A stretch of DNA of 64,000 nt from JBDWFY01 sp039976075 (GTDB taxonomy: Bacteria > Pseudomonadota > Alphaproteobacteria > Rhizobiales > Stappiaceae). The stretch lies in assembly GCA_039976075.1 (NCBI GenBank), contig JBDWFY010000018.1:62001-126000 (forward strand). Reading direction: 5' to 3'. The notes below the pieces were generated by a model. The model ran no database searches and was not told the origin of the DNA. It saw only the letters and a list, made by a program, of their open reading frames with translations. The position numbers were made by a program, and so were the translations under genes. This document shows, one piece after another, positions 9,001-16,851 of this stretch. Position 1 is the stretch's first letter; each line of letters begins with the position of its first letter.

Positions 9001-10122
9001 TTATCGGACCGACCAACTTACGTGGTTGCAGGGCTTGACGCTTCGCATCAAGCCGCTGGCCATCAGGGTTTCCGTCCCGGTGAATTTCACGCTGCAAGCG
9101 TCATGCAGCCCCTCTTCTAGCAACTGCATCATTTGCATGTTGTAGTCCAGATAATGGCCCGCGTTGTCAGTGTGCTGTTTGCGGCAGACCGCCTCCGCAA
9201 CTTTACTCTGAAAATCATCCAGATATTTAAAATGCAACAAAGCGCCCCAATCCGGCGCCATGTCTATTTGCATGTCGATGCCATGGACGCCGCCGGAGAA
9301 GCTATAATCGGAATTCCACCTTATTAGCGCTAGCTTGCTCTGAACGGCAGCGGTGTCCGGCAATGCATTTTTTACAAGCTTGAACAGGAAGTGATCAAGT
9401 TGACGGCCGAGTTCACCGTCTGGAGCTCTCGTCCTTATCGAGAAGCATGCGGCAAGGAGAGCTTTGTCCAAAAAATTTTGTGAACGCTTAACGTCTTTAT
9501 GAAAAAGACGCTCGCGCGTACCTCCAAACACATGACGGGAAGGAGATTTGTAGCGTTTCCTGTGGCTCCCTTTAAGAGGATTATACCTATATCCCGTTCC
9601 ATCGAAATAAGGACAATAGTCCAGAAAGCTCTCGCCAACCTTATATGAAAGGTCTCTGAGCGGCCCTTTTGGATACATATCCACCATTGTGCAAAACAGC
9701 GCCCTATGATGATTGACATCCAGATAGTTTACCAGTTCGTCGATGGATCGTTCAGGCCATCCGGGATGAACAAAAAGCTCGTCTACATCGGGGAAAATCA
9801 CCCAGCGGTCTTCTAAATACCGTTCGCACAGTAGCTGGCGCCAGGTCGATTTGTAGTCCTTGTACGGCTTTTTTGTTGAAACGATACTGACGTCGGACTG
9901 GTCTTTCAAAAACGCTGCAGTTCCGTCGTTCGAATTGTTGTCCACTACAATGAAATGTTGGACACCGAGATCGCGGTAGTGCTTGAGAAAGTAAGGAAAG
10001 CGAAGTGCTTCATTGTAGGCAAGGATAACTGCCACGACTCCATCTGGGGGAATCACAAGATTTTGGACGGCTGATGAGGCAAATGCCTCTTCCAGGCGAT
10101 CATGGATGGTTTCTTTTGCCAT
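9001..10122 (-). CDS. GT2-like glycosyltransferase (Glyco_tranf_2_4 type)
   Basis: A 373-residue protein with a GT-A N-terminal domain. VVAVILAYNEALRFPYFLKHY and FIVVDNNSNDGT form the nucleotide-binding half, and WVIFPDVDELF holds the DxD-type metal motif near residue 113. This combination marks the glycosyltransferase group that works on proteins or glycans with a long C-terminal acceptor domain. It is transcribed together with the sulfotransferase 18 bases upstream, so both probably decorate the same surface glycan. Confidence 0.75.
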   Translation of the reverse strand: MAKETIHDRLEEAFASSAVQNLVIPPDGVVAVILAYNEALRFPYFLKHYRDLGVQHFIVVDNNSNDGTAAFLKDQSDVSIVSTKKPYKDYKSTWRQLLCERYLEDRWVIFPDVDELFVHPGWPERSIDELVNYLDVNHHRALFCTMVDMYPKGPLRDLSYKVGESFLDYCPYFDGTGYRYNPLKGSHRKRYKSPSRHVFGGTRERLFHKDVKRSQNFLDKALLAACFSIRTRAPDGELGRQLDHFLFKLVKNALPDTAAVQSKLALIRWNSDYSFSGGVHGIDMQIDMAPDWGALLHFKYLDDFQSKVAEAVCRKQHTDNAGHYLDYNMQMMQLLEEGLHDACSVKFTGTETLMASGLMRSVKPCNHVSWSVR

Positions 10123-10140
10123 TAAGCCTTCTACCTGGGT

Positions 10141-10884
10141 TCATCGATCCGCAAAAAGTGTATTGCGCGTTGCAGCTACATCGAAGTCAAAGCCGAACCT
10201 CTCGATGTCGGCTGCATACCAATCTGCAACGACCTGAATAGTTTTATCTGTATACAATGCTCGGTAGTCCGAACTTGACGCCTTACTGACGTTTCTTGGA
10301 CGCAGGTCGTTTTGCAATGACAGGTATAGCCTCAATTCCTCTCCCAGATTTTCCTGGCGCAGAATGTCGGCAGGCACCTGGTTTTCTTCATCGAGGAGGT
10401 AATCTTCCTGCTGGTACCATCCCCTGATCGCCCGGTGCCAGAAATAGTTCTCCCGCCCCCAAGCATGGCGCTCTTCAAGAAACGTTTCAAACGCCAATCG
10501 ATTATAGTTTTCCTTCCCTACGCCATCATTCCTTGTTTGCAGCGCAAATTTAAAGCGTGACACCGTTCTCGACCAGGGATTGCGCACAATCGCAAATGCT
10601 CTGGTCGCTCTTCGGACTGAGACATCCACATCGCGATAGCGCGCGTGTTCATAGCCGGGCTGAGCCCCAGTCTTGCCCATGTGGTTTTTCACCCCGTCGG
10701 CGTAGAATTTGCTTTTCAAACGTCGTCTGTTTGCGAGCACCAGCTTTCCCTCCAGCTGTGCCGCATGACGAATGGCCATCCCACCATTTTTCGGGATATG
10801 GATGAACAAATGTTTTTTCGGGACCAGACCCAAGCGAGCAGGTGCAAATTTCAGGAAGTTTTTGATTTGGTATTCGTCCATCAT
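10141..10884 (-). CDS. sulfotransferase family protein
   Basis: A 247-residue protein with the two PAPS-binding signatures of cytosolic/Golgi-type sulfotransferases: HIPKNGG (5'-phosphosulfate loop) near residue 29 and AFAIVRNPWSRTVSRFKF (3'-phosphate binding) near residue 95. It would move a sulfo group from PAPS to a sugar hydroxyl. A gggaag ribosome-binding site precedes the ATG pair. It lies between serA and a glycosyltransferase on the same strand, so it may be read through from the serC-serA transcript; the gap to serA is only 15 bases. Confidence 0.8.
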   Translation of the reverse strand: MMDEYQIKNFLKFAPARLGLVPKKHLFIHIPKNGGMAIRHAAQLEGKLVLANRRRLKSKFYADGVKNHMGKTGAQPGYEHARYRDVDVSVRRATRAFAIVRNPWSRTVSRFKFALQTRNDGVGKENYNRLAFETFLEERHAWGRENYFWHRAIRGWYQQEDYLLDEENQVPADILRQENLGEELRLYLSLQNDLRPRNVSKASSSDYRALYTDKTIQVVADWYAADIERFGFDFDVAATRNTLFADR

Positions 10885-10899
10885 CTTCCCAATTGCCCA

Positions 10900-12486
10900 C
10901 TAAAACGCCAACGCCTTGGCCTGTTTCACCAGTGGCAAGGCTTCCATCTGCACCAGAACCGCATCGCTTACAGCGCCGTCGACTTCAATCAACGCAATGG
11001 CGTCCTCGCCTTCCGTTACTCGACCGAGGTTAAATGTTGCGATGTTTACGCCTGCATCACCCAGAAGAGTACCGAATTTTCCGATGAACCCCGGTTTATC
11101 CTCATTGGTGATATAAAGCATATGTGGGCCGAGTTCGGCTTCCATATTTATCCCTTTGACCTGGATAATGCGCGGTTTGCCGTCTGAATAGACGGTTCCT
11201 GCGACTGAGCGTTCCTGTCTTTCGGTGACGATTGTCAGGCGAATATAAGTTTCGTAGACACCTTGCCGGTCGCGCCTGACTTCTTCGACCTTGATATCCC
11301 GTTCCTTGGCCATGGCCGGCGCGGAAACCATATTCACCGTTTGAAGAACAGGTCTGAGCACACCGGTCAGAATCGCCGATGTCAGGGCCTTCGTATTCAT
11401 TTCTGCAACCTGCCCTTCATATTCAATCTTGATCTCTCGAATCCCGGTTTCCGTTAGTTGACCGGCGAAAGAACCCAGTTGTTCCGCCAATTTGACGAAG
11501 GGGGTCAGTTTAGGCGCTTCTTCAGCGGTGATGGAAGGCATATTGAGGGCGTTGCTGACTGCGCCATTCACAAGGTAATCCGACATCTGCTCGGCAACTT
11601 GCAGAGCCACATTTTCCTGAGCCTCTGAAGTAGATGCCCCCAGATGCGGCGTGCAAACAAGATTGGGGGCATCGAACAAGATGTTTTCCCGCGCCGGTTC
11701 TGAACTGAAAACGTCCATGGCAGCACCTGCAACTTTGCCGCTGTCCAGAGCCTGCCGCAAGGCTTCCTCATCGACCAGTCCGCCGCGAGCGCAGTTTATG
11801 ATGTAAACGCCGTCTTTCATGGTAGCGATAGCGTTCGCATCGATAATATTGCGTGTTTTGTCGGTGAGCGGTGTATGCAGCGTAATGAAATTCGCCCGCG
11901 CAAAGAGTTCTTCAAGATCGACTTTTTCGACACCCAGATCCTGCGCTCGCTCTTGCGACAAGAACGGGTCAAAAGCGATCACTTTCATTTTGAGACCAAT
12001 GGCCCGTTCCGCAACAATCGAACCGATGTTGCCACACCCGATCAGCCCAAGTGTCTTGGATGTGATCTCCACCCCCATGAATTTGGATTTTTCCCACTTT
12101 CCGCCTTGGGTCGAAGCATCGGCTTTGGGAATTTGGCGCGCAACCGAAAGCATCATCGCGATGGCATGCTCAGCCGTCGTAATAGCATTGCCGAAGGGTG
12201 TGTTCATGACCACGACTCCTTTGGCGGTCGCTGCCGGTATGTCGACATTATCAACGCCAATACCCGCTCGACCCACCACGCGAAGATTATTTGCAGCGGC
12301 GATAATTTTCTCCGTCACCTTGGTCGCAGACCGGATGGCCAGACCATCATACTGGCCGATGATCTGAAGAAGTTTTTCTTTGTCCTTGCCTACATCTGGC
12401 AGAAAGTCCACGTCGCAGCCACGCTCCTTAAAAATTGCAACTGCAGCGTCTGAAAGTTTATCGGAAATGAGGACGCGAGGGGCCAT
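10900..12486 (-). CDS. serA: D-3-phosphoglycerate dehydrogenase
   Basis: First enzyme of serine synthesis: oxidises 3-phosphoglycerate to 3-phosphohydroxypyruvate with NAD. At 528 residues it is the long type. Motifs in order: GRAGIGVDNVD, the NAD-binding GLIGCGNIGSIVAERA near residue 145, NCARGGLVDEEAL with the substrate arginine, and TPHLGASTSEAQ with the catalytic histidine. An intervening (ASB) domain and a C-terminal ACT domain (MLYITNEDKPGFIG) complete it; the ACT domain is a regulatory module. It lies 128 bases downstream of serC on the same strand. Confidence 0.97.
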   Translation of the reverse strand: MAPRVLISDKLSDAAVAIFKERGCDVDFLPDVGKDKEKLLQIIGQYDGLAIRSATKVTEKIIAAANNLRVVGRAGIGVDNVDIPAATAKGVVVMNTPFGNAITTAEHAIAMMLSVARQIPKADASTQGGKWEKSKFMGVEITSKTLGLIGCGNIGSIVAERAIGLKMKVIAFDPFLSQERAQDLGVEKVDLEELFARANFITLHTPLTDKTRNIIDANAIATMKDGVYIINCARGGLVDEEALRQALDSGKVAGAAMDVFSSEPARENILFDAPNLVCTPHLGASTSEAQENVALQVAEQMSDYLVNGAVSNALNMPSITAEEAPKLTPFVKLAEQLGSFAGQLTETGIREIKIEYEGQVAEMNTKALTSAILTGVLRPVLQTVNMVSAPAMAKERDIKVEEVRRDRQGVYETYIRLTIVTERQERSVAGTVYSDGKPRIIQVKGINMEAELGPHMLYITNEDKPGFIGKFGTLLGDAGVNIATFNLGRVTEGEDAIALIEVDGAVSDAVLVQMEALPLVKQAKALAF

Positions 12487-12614
12487 TTTAGTCTCCTGTG
12501 TCGCGCAGGGCGTCAGTCAAAAAGTAATCAATTGGACTGAGCGCGCGATATATATGATTGTTCTGAAAACCAGACACAGTCTGCCCGGCATGAAGTTTTG
12601 GCGCGCGTTCTAGC

Positions 12615-13790
12615 TCAAGCCGCCGTTGCCAGATTTGCTTTTTCGCTGTCGAATGCCCAATCCAACCAGGGAACGAGCGCTTCAACGTCTGATGTCTCTA
12701 TCGTTGCGCCAGTCCAAATTCGGAAACCGGATGGTGCGTCCCGATAAGCACCGATGTCATAGGCAACGCCTTCGCGATCCAGCAATCCGACCATTGATTT
12801 TGCGAAAATAGCCTGTTCTGCGCTCGACAATGTGGCAACATCAGCATCCACGATCTTTAAACAGACAGAGGTATTTGAACGCGTCGCAGGATCATCTGCC
12901 AGGAAATCAACCCAATCGGTTCTGGCCACCCAGTCTGCCAGAACTTTGGCATTCCTGTCCGCCCGATTGCACAGACCATTCAACCCACCAAGGCCTTTGG
13001 CCCAGGAAAGCGTATCCAGATAGTCTTCAACGCAGAGCATTGATGGTGTGTTGATCGTCTCGCCTTTGAAAACACCCTCGATCAGTTTTCCACCTTTTGT
13101 CAGGCGAAAAATCTTTGGCAGAGGCCAAGCGGGAGTATAGGTTTCCAGCCGGTCGACAGCACGGGGGCTCAAAATCAAAACACCATGTGCGGCTTCGCCA
13201 CCAAGCACTTTCTGCCAGGAAAACGTGGTCACATCGAGTTTCGAAAAGTCGAGCTGCTGTGCGAATGCAGCTGACGTTGCATCACATATGGTCAGCCCCT
13301 CACGCGCATCGGGAATGAAATCGCCGTTTGGCACCCGGACGCCGGAGGTGGTGCCGTTCCAGGTAAAGACAACATCGTGCGAGAAATCGATCGCGTTCAA
13401 ATCAGGAAGCGCACCATAAGGTGCCTCGATTTTGCGAGCATCGGGCAATTTCAATTGCTTGAGGACATCGGTCACCCAACCGGCACCAAAGCTTTCCCAA
13501 GCGACCATATCCACCGGACGCGGTCCGAGAAGAGACCAAAGCGCCATTTCAATCGCACCAGTATCAGACGCAGGGACAATCCCAATACGATAATTTTTCG
13601 GCACTTCCAGCACTTCTCGCGTCAGATCGATTGCCTGAGCCAGTTTGGCCTTGCCGACTTTTGCCCGGTGAGATCGTCCCAGTGCCGCATCTTTAAGAGC
13701 CTCGACTGACCAGCCGGGTCTTTTTGCACATGGACCTGAAGAAAAATTGGGGTTCGCCGGCTTTTCAACCGGCGTCGTAATTGCAGCCAT
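12615..13790 (-). CDS. serC: phosphoserine aminotransferase
   Basis: Second enzyme of serine synthesis, a PLP-dependent class V aminotransferase of 391 residues. It shows PNFSSGPCAKRPGW at the N-terminus, the substrate segment IVPASDTGAIEMALW, and the PLP lysine in TTFSWQKVLGGEAAHGV. The length and sequence belong to the alphaproteobacterial long form. The start at 13790 is set by gagagggtagcaat directly upstream, where gagagg is the ribosome-binding site and lies in a leader hairpin. The mobile element is joined to the leader only 23-67 bases before this start codon, so transcription must now begin inside the element or be weak. Confidence 0.96.
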   Translation of the reverse strand: MAAITTPVEKPANPNFSSGPCAKRPGWSVEALKDAALGRSHRAKVGKAKLAQAIDLTREVLEVPKNYRIGIVPASDTGAIEMALWSLLGPRPVDMVAWESFGAGWVTDVLKQLKLPDARKIEAPYGALPDLNAIDFSHDVVFTWNGTTSGVRVPNGDFIPDAREGLTICDATSAAFAQQLDFSKLDVTTFSWQKVLGGEAAHGVLILSPRAVDRLETYTPAWPLPKIFRLTKGGKLIEGVFKGETINTPSMLCVEDYLDTLSWAKGLGGLNGLCNRADRNAKVLADWVARTDWVDFLADDPATRSNTSVCLKIVDADVATLSSAEQAIFAKSMVGLLDREGVAYDIGAYRDAPSGFRIWTGATIETSDVEALVPWLDWAFDSEKANLATAA

Positions 13791-13857
13791 ATTGCTACCC
13801 TCTCAGATAGTTGCCCCTCGTTGGGGAGGGGTGTCCCACCGGCGGGGATAATGGAAA
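13791..13857 (-). promoter_or_regulatory. serC leader RNA (alphaproteobacterial serC motif)
   Basis: Read on the minus strand this contains three small hairpins in front of serC: UCCC/GGGA with a seven-base loop, CCCCUC/GAGGGG with a six-base loop (13814-13831), and CUAUC/GGUAG, whose loop and 3' arm contain the gagagg ribosome-binding site. This matches the leader motif described upstream of serC in alphaproteobacteria. The last hairpin covers the ribosome-binding site, which fits translational control of serC. Its 5' two thirds is also the left copy of the attachment repeat. Confidence 0.75.
13814..13857. repeat. left attachment site (att), 44-bp direct repeat
   Basis: Identical in direct orientation to 56517-56560 except for two bases (13840-13841); the matches run 26 and 16 bases on either side. 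The two differences fall in the loop of the UCCC/GGGA hairpin, so both copies can fold. The repeat bounds an element that carries its own tyrosine integrase next to the other copy. Confidence 0.88.
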
Positions 13858-13951
13858 CGCCCGCTAAGCGCAAGATCTAATGGGATTTTTGAATGCGACA
13901 CTTTGCAGGATCATGTCAGTAGGTGCAGAACATTCGAAGAACGTGTCAGTA

Positions 13952-13972
13952 AATTGACACGTAATTGACACA
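13952..13972. promoter_or_regulatory. putative integrase arm-type sites
   Basis: Two close copies of aattgacac (13952-13960 and 13963-13971) about 95 bases inside the left repeat; the same decamer aattgacacg recurs at 56447-56456, about 60 bases inside the right repeat and overlapping the integrase stop. Inverted ctgacac words lie next to both groups. Short repeats at both element ends are what tyrosine-integrase arm binding sites look like; the assignment is inferred. Confidence 0.5.
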
Positions 13973-13998
13973 GCGCTGATCCCTGTATGTTCTTGTTT

Positions 13999-14036
13999 AA
14001 TGGCGCATAGAAACTCTCACCTATGCGCCATTTTTT
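13999..14036 (+). terminator. intrinsic terminator
   Basis: A perfect 12-base stem (aatggcgcatag with ctatgcgccatt), a 10-base loop and a run of six T on the plus strand. No plus-strand gene precedes it, so it either ends a short RNA that starts in the left att region (a ttgaca hexamer is at 13965) or shields the element from outside transcription. Confidence 0.7.
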
Positions 14037-14123
14037 GAACTACAAAATTTTTTGGTTTCCTGGCCGATAAATTTTTCCTAATATTTTGTGATCATTTCAA
14101 TGAAGCAATTTTTAGAGGTAATT

Positions 14124-14549
14124 ATGAATTACAGATTGATAGCTGCGCTGTTTATGATGTTGTCCAGCAGCATTTCGTACTCACTAGCAGATGATTCAGA
14201 TTTGGATATTTATGAAAAGGAACAGAGCGAAGGAAGAGCTGTTCGACTAAGCGACTGTGTGAGAAAAACGGTTACATTTGGCATCGTTGATCGTGCTCGT
14301 GGATATTCTTTTGATTACGTGACAGATGCCTGTGCCGATGGTGTGCTAACTATTGACAGTCGAGATCGAAACAAAATTACTAATGTCTTGATCACTTCGC
14401 GACGGGCCGCGGGCGGAAAAGCTACGGTTCATTACGACGGGCCTTTTAAGTCGCCAATTATTGTGCCGTCAGGTCGTCATCAAATAGTGCGTTGGGACTT
14501 CAAATGGAGCGGCACACTTGACGCTGGTCAAGGCACATATTCCTGGTAA
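14124..14549 (+). CDS. hypothetical exported protein
   Basis: A 141-residue protein I do not recognise. The start at 14124 is chosen because agaggt lies five to ten bases before it; an upstream ATG at 14088 has no such site. The first 24 residues (MNYRLIAALFMMLSSSISYSLA) are a Sec-type signal peptide, so the mature protein is periplasmic or secreted. The mature part is beta-rich with two cysteines near residues 46 and 72 that could pair. It sits at the left edge of the element, a usual place for accessory genes, and its stop lies within a 20-bp tandem duplication. Confidence 0.65.
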   Translation: MNYRLIAALFMMLSSSISYSLADDSDLDIYEKEQSEGRAVRLSDCVRKTVTFGIVDRARGYSFDYVTDACADGVLTIDSRDRNKITNVLITSRRAAGGKATVHYDGPFKSPIIVPSGRHQIVRWDFKWSGTLDAGQGTYSW

Positions 14550-14579
14550 ATGATACTCGTTCCTGGTAAATGATACTCG
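14540..14579. repeat. 20-bp tandem duplication over a stop codon
   Basis: Two perfect head-to-tail copies of a 20-base unit (14540-14559 and 14560-14579). The first copy contains the last codons and the stop of the preceding gene, so the second copy is untranslated and looks like a recent slippage or duplication event. Confidence 0.9.
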
Positions 14580-14642
14580 CGTGATTTGTGGCGGTTTAAC
14601 TCGACGCAGCAAAGCTTAAATAATTGGAATTGCTGCCGCAAA

Positions 14643-14780
14643 TCACCGACACCACCACACCTCACCGTCGGGCCACCGGCGCGCAAGTCGTTCGTCAATC
14701 AGGATATCACCCACATCACGACCGTCGATCCGGGTTGTCGCCAGGGTTAGTTTGCCGCTTCGATCCTTGCCTATATTTTT
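14643..14780 (-). pseudogene. thermonuclease (SNase-like) C-terminal remnant
   Basis: The minus strand reads IGKDRSGKLTLAT, then IDGRDVGDILIDERLARRWPDGEVWWC and a stop. GRDVGDILI...GLARRW is the conserved end of staphylococcal-nuclease-like proteins. Upstream the frame is closed by a stop and the catalytic N-terminal part is missing, so this is a fragment. The rest of the 14580-14975 interval shows no gene. Confidence 0.6.
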
Positions 14781-14975
14781 TTAGATCTAACCACGCACTT
14801 ATTTATTAACTTTAGATACGATTCTTGATTTGCAGCGCAGGTTTGCCTATCTTTGTACAGTGGACACCCGCGCAAGTTCTGTTGAGTCTCGACAAGCCCT
14901 TATTCAATGGTGATAGATACCGCTGTATGAGTTCACATTGTTCAGCAATGAAAATATGGATGCGAGGCAGTCTAA

Positions 14976-15497
14976 ATGACAGCACCGACCACTGCTGCCG
15001 CTGTTGCAAATGCATTCCTGGATATTCAGGAATGCGACAGCGACCAGTTCCCGCGAATTGATCAAATGAAGCTGCAAAAGCTCCTTTATTATGCGCATGC
15101 CTGGTGGCTCGCGCATAAAGGTGAGGAACTGTTTTCAGAAGATATTGAGGCATGGCCATGGGGCCCCGTCGTACGCGATATCTATGGGCAATTCAGGGAT
15201 TTTGGACGGCGACCAATATCCGGGAAACGCGCAACTGAACTCCGAAAAATCGGTGACGGATTTCTCGATTTTCAAATTGGGGAACCATCCGCCGTTGAGG
15301 ACGAAGTTAAGGAATTTCTGCAGAGCATTTGGAATGCGCATAAGAATTTTACGGGCATCCAACTGTCAAATTCTACACATATGCCGGGTGAGCCGTGGAC
15401 AATCATGCGAGATCAATTCGAATCCCTAGACAACAAACCACGTATTCCAAATGAGTTGATACGTGACGTCTACAGATCAAAAATCTCGGCCGCATGA
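14976..15497 (+). CDS. Panacea-domain (DUF4065) putative antitoxin
   Basis: A 173-residue protein with the Panacea/DUF4065 signature: an N-terminal helix AAVANAFLDI, then MKLQKLLYYAHAWWLA, the acidic EDIEAWPWGPVVRDIY, and a helical C-terminal half. This domain is known as a promiscuous antitoxin module (PanA) that neutralises different toxins encoded beside it, including membrane toxins. The start at 14976 has gcgagg eight bases upstream. The next gene begins 35 bases before this one ends, in another frame, and codes a small membrane protein; that tight overlap is the arrangement expected of a toxin-antitoxin pair. Confidence 0.8.
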   Translation: MTAPTTAAAVANAFLDIQECDSDQFPRIDQMKLQKLLYYAHAWWLAHKGEELFSEDIEAWPWGPVVRDIYGQFRDFGRRPISGKRATELRKIGDGFLDFQIGEPSAVEDEVKEFLQSIWNAHKNFTGIQLSNSTHMPGEPWTIMRDQFESLDNKPRIPNELIRDVYRSKISAA

Positions 15498-15855
15498 CTT
15501 GAAATCTACTGCGGCAGAAAAGCCGCAAGTGAAGATTACGAGTCCTCCAGCACAAGCCGATTTTCCGGATTCCGAGACGAGTAAAAATCCAGACTATGCT
15601 GCTGATGCAAATGCTGAAGGAAGAGTTTTTCATTTCAATAAATGGGGTGTAAAATATGGTGTGGATGACAAAGGTCATGCAGCATCAATCATTCTTTCAA
15701 TAATACTAGCACTACTGTTGGCGTTCGTTTTTTTGGTTGGTGCATTCGCTGATAGATCATGGATCTCAGATGCGATAAAGATTTTGGGAACTGCCTTTAC
15801 ATTGACCGCAGGGGTGGCCATAGGAAAATCCAGTTCCAAAGGAAATTCGAAGTAA
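15463..15855 (+). CDS. small membrane protein, putative Panacea-linked toxin
   Basis: A 130-residue protein with no family I recognise. Residues 1-65 are polar and probably disordered; residues about 75-96 (ASIILSIILALLLAFVFLVGAF) form a strong membrane helix, and a second weaker one covers about 107-124 (ILGTAFTLTAGVAIGKS). The GTG start at 15463 lies inside the Panacea gene. Small membrane proteins that damage the membrane are one class of toxin paired with Panacea antitoxins, so a toxin role is inferred from position and topology only. Confidence 0.55.
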   Translation: MTSTDQKSRPHDLKSTAAEKPQVKITSPPAQADFPDSETSKNPDYAADANAEGRVFHFNKWGVKYGVDDKGHAASIILSIILALLLAFVFLVGAFADRSWISDAIKILGTAFTLTAGVAIGKSSSKGNSK

Positions 15856-16033
15856 CGTCGCGTATCACAATAATCAGCAGGACGATCGTATTTACTCATT
15901 AGTGCTGGATCACCCGGCAATGATGATCCTGCTAATAAACACGTAATCTAAGCAGTGACAGTGATAAGGCTTTGACCCGGCATGGCAACACTGGCCATCC
16001 TGTCATCAATTGGCCAATGCTCTGCGAACTAGG

Positions 16034-16768
16034 TCAGCTTTTCTTGCAGAAGTACAAAGCTACATATGGAGGCATATTGTCATGAGCCATATCGCCTCCG
16101 GTTGGCAATGTAGTTTGCTTGGTCTCGTAACCTTTGAATTCGTGACTAGTAAAATTATTTCCGGATGCAGGTGCTGGTAAATTACCGGAAGGTTGCCCCC
16201 AAACCATCCTGTGTACATGCTTGGGCATCTGATCAGTGCTAATAATCACGGTTTCCTGACCGCCAACGTTTCGGAATTTATGTGGAATACGATTATGCCC
16301 ATCTCCTGCAGCGATGACTGTTTTTCCCTCGAAAATTGTTGGTTCGCTCTCAGCGACATCATGCCATCCATCTGGACAACCACGTGTGCTGTCTACAAGC
16401 AATATGGAGTTTGCCGGAGGAATTTTGCGCTCTGTATTCTCAATATTTCTATTTAATTCAATAACTTCACCCTGCAAAACTGCTATCGATCTTTCGGCGG
16501 AATTTAATCGCTCGAGCAAACCTCTATGCAATGGAACCAACTCGGCCAATTCTTCTTCGTTGGATTTTACTTTACGCTTTAAAGTCCCATAGTCATCGCA
16601 ATAGGCAATTATAGTTTTCTCGACAATTCCGGTTTCCATCCATTGTTTGACTAGCCCACTTAGGCCAAGCCCGCGGCAGGCATCAAGCTCTTTGTCTTGA
16701 GCGTAAACAACGGTGGCTGTCGATCCCAAAAAACCGAGAAATAAAAACGCGAAAATATGCTTAGTCAT
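16034..16768 (-). CDS. exported protein with tail-collar-like C-terminal domain
   Basis: A 244-residue protein. The start at 16768 has gggag eight bases upstream; the longer open frame has none. The N-terminus (TKHIFAFLFLGFLGSTATVVYAQ) is a signal peptide. Residues about 60-115 are a coiled coil (LERLNSAERSIAVLQGEVIELN). The end resembles phage tail-collar/tail-fibre tips: GCPDGWHDV, GGQETVIISTDQMPKHVH, AHDNMPPYVALYFCKK. A signal peptide is not expected on a virion fibre, which is assembled in the cytoplasm, so this may be an envelope protein built from a phage module. A gene at 42432 has the same C-terminal plan behind a membrane anchor. Confidence 0.65.
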   Translation of the reverse strand: MTKHIFAFLFLGFLGSTATVVYAQDKELDACRGLGLSGLVKQWMETGIVEKTIIAYCDDYGTLKRKVKSNEEELAELVPLHRGLLERLNSAERSIAVLQGEVIELNRNIENTERKIPPANSILLVDSTRGCPDGWHDVAESEPTIFEGKTVIAAGDGHNRIPHKFRNVGGQETVIISTDQMPKHVHRMVWGQPSGNLPAPASGNNFTSHEFKGYETKQTTLPTGGDMAHDNMPPYVALYFCKKS

Positions 16769-16851
16769 TTTGAAATCTCCCAAAATAAATACCTTAAACT
16801 GGAAGATTTTAACAGAAACACCTACGATCAAATAGCTTCGTATAATTGACA

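Noticed and set aside
11819..12453. Long plus-strand open frames inside serA
   Set aside because: Shadows of a gene with complete, conserved motifs on the other strand.
13791..13860. tRNA gene as integration target
   Set aside because: The repeat folds into short leader hairpins, not a cloverleaf, and leads directly into serC.
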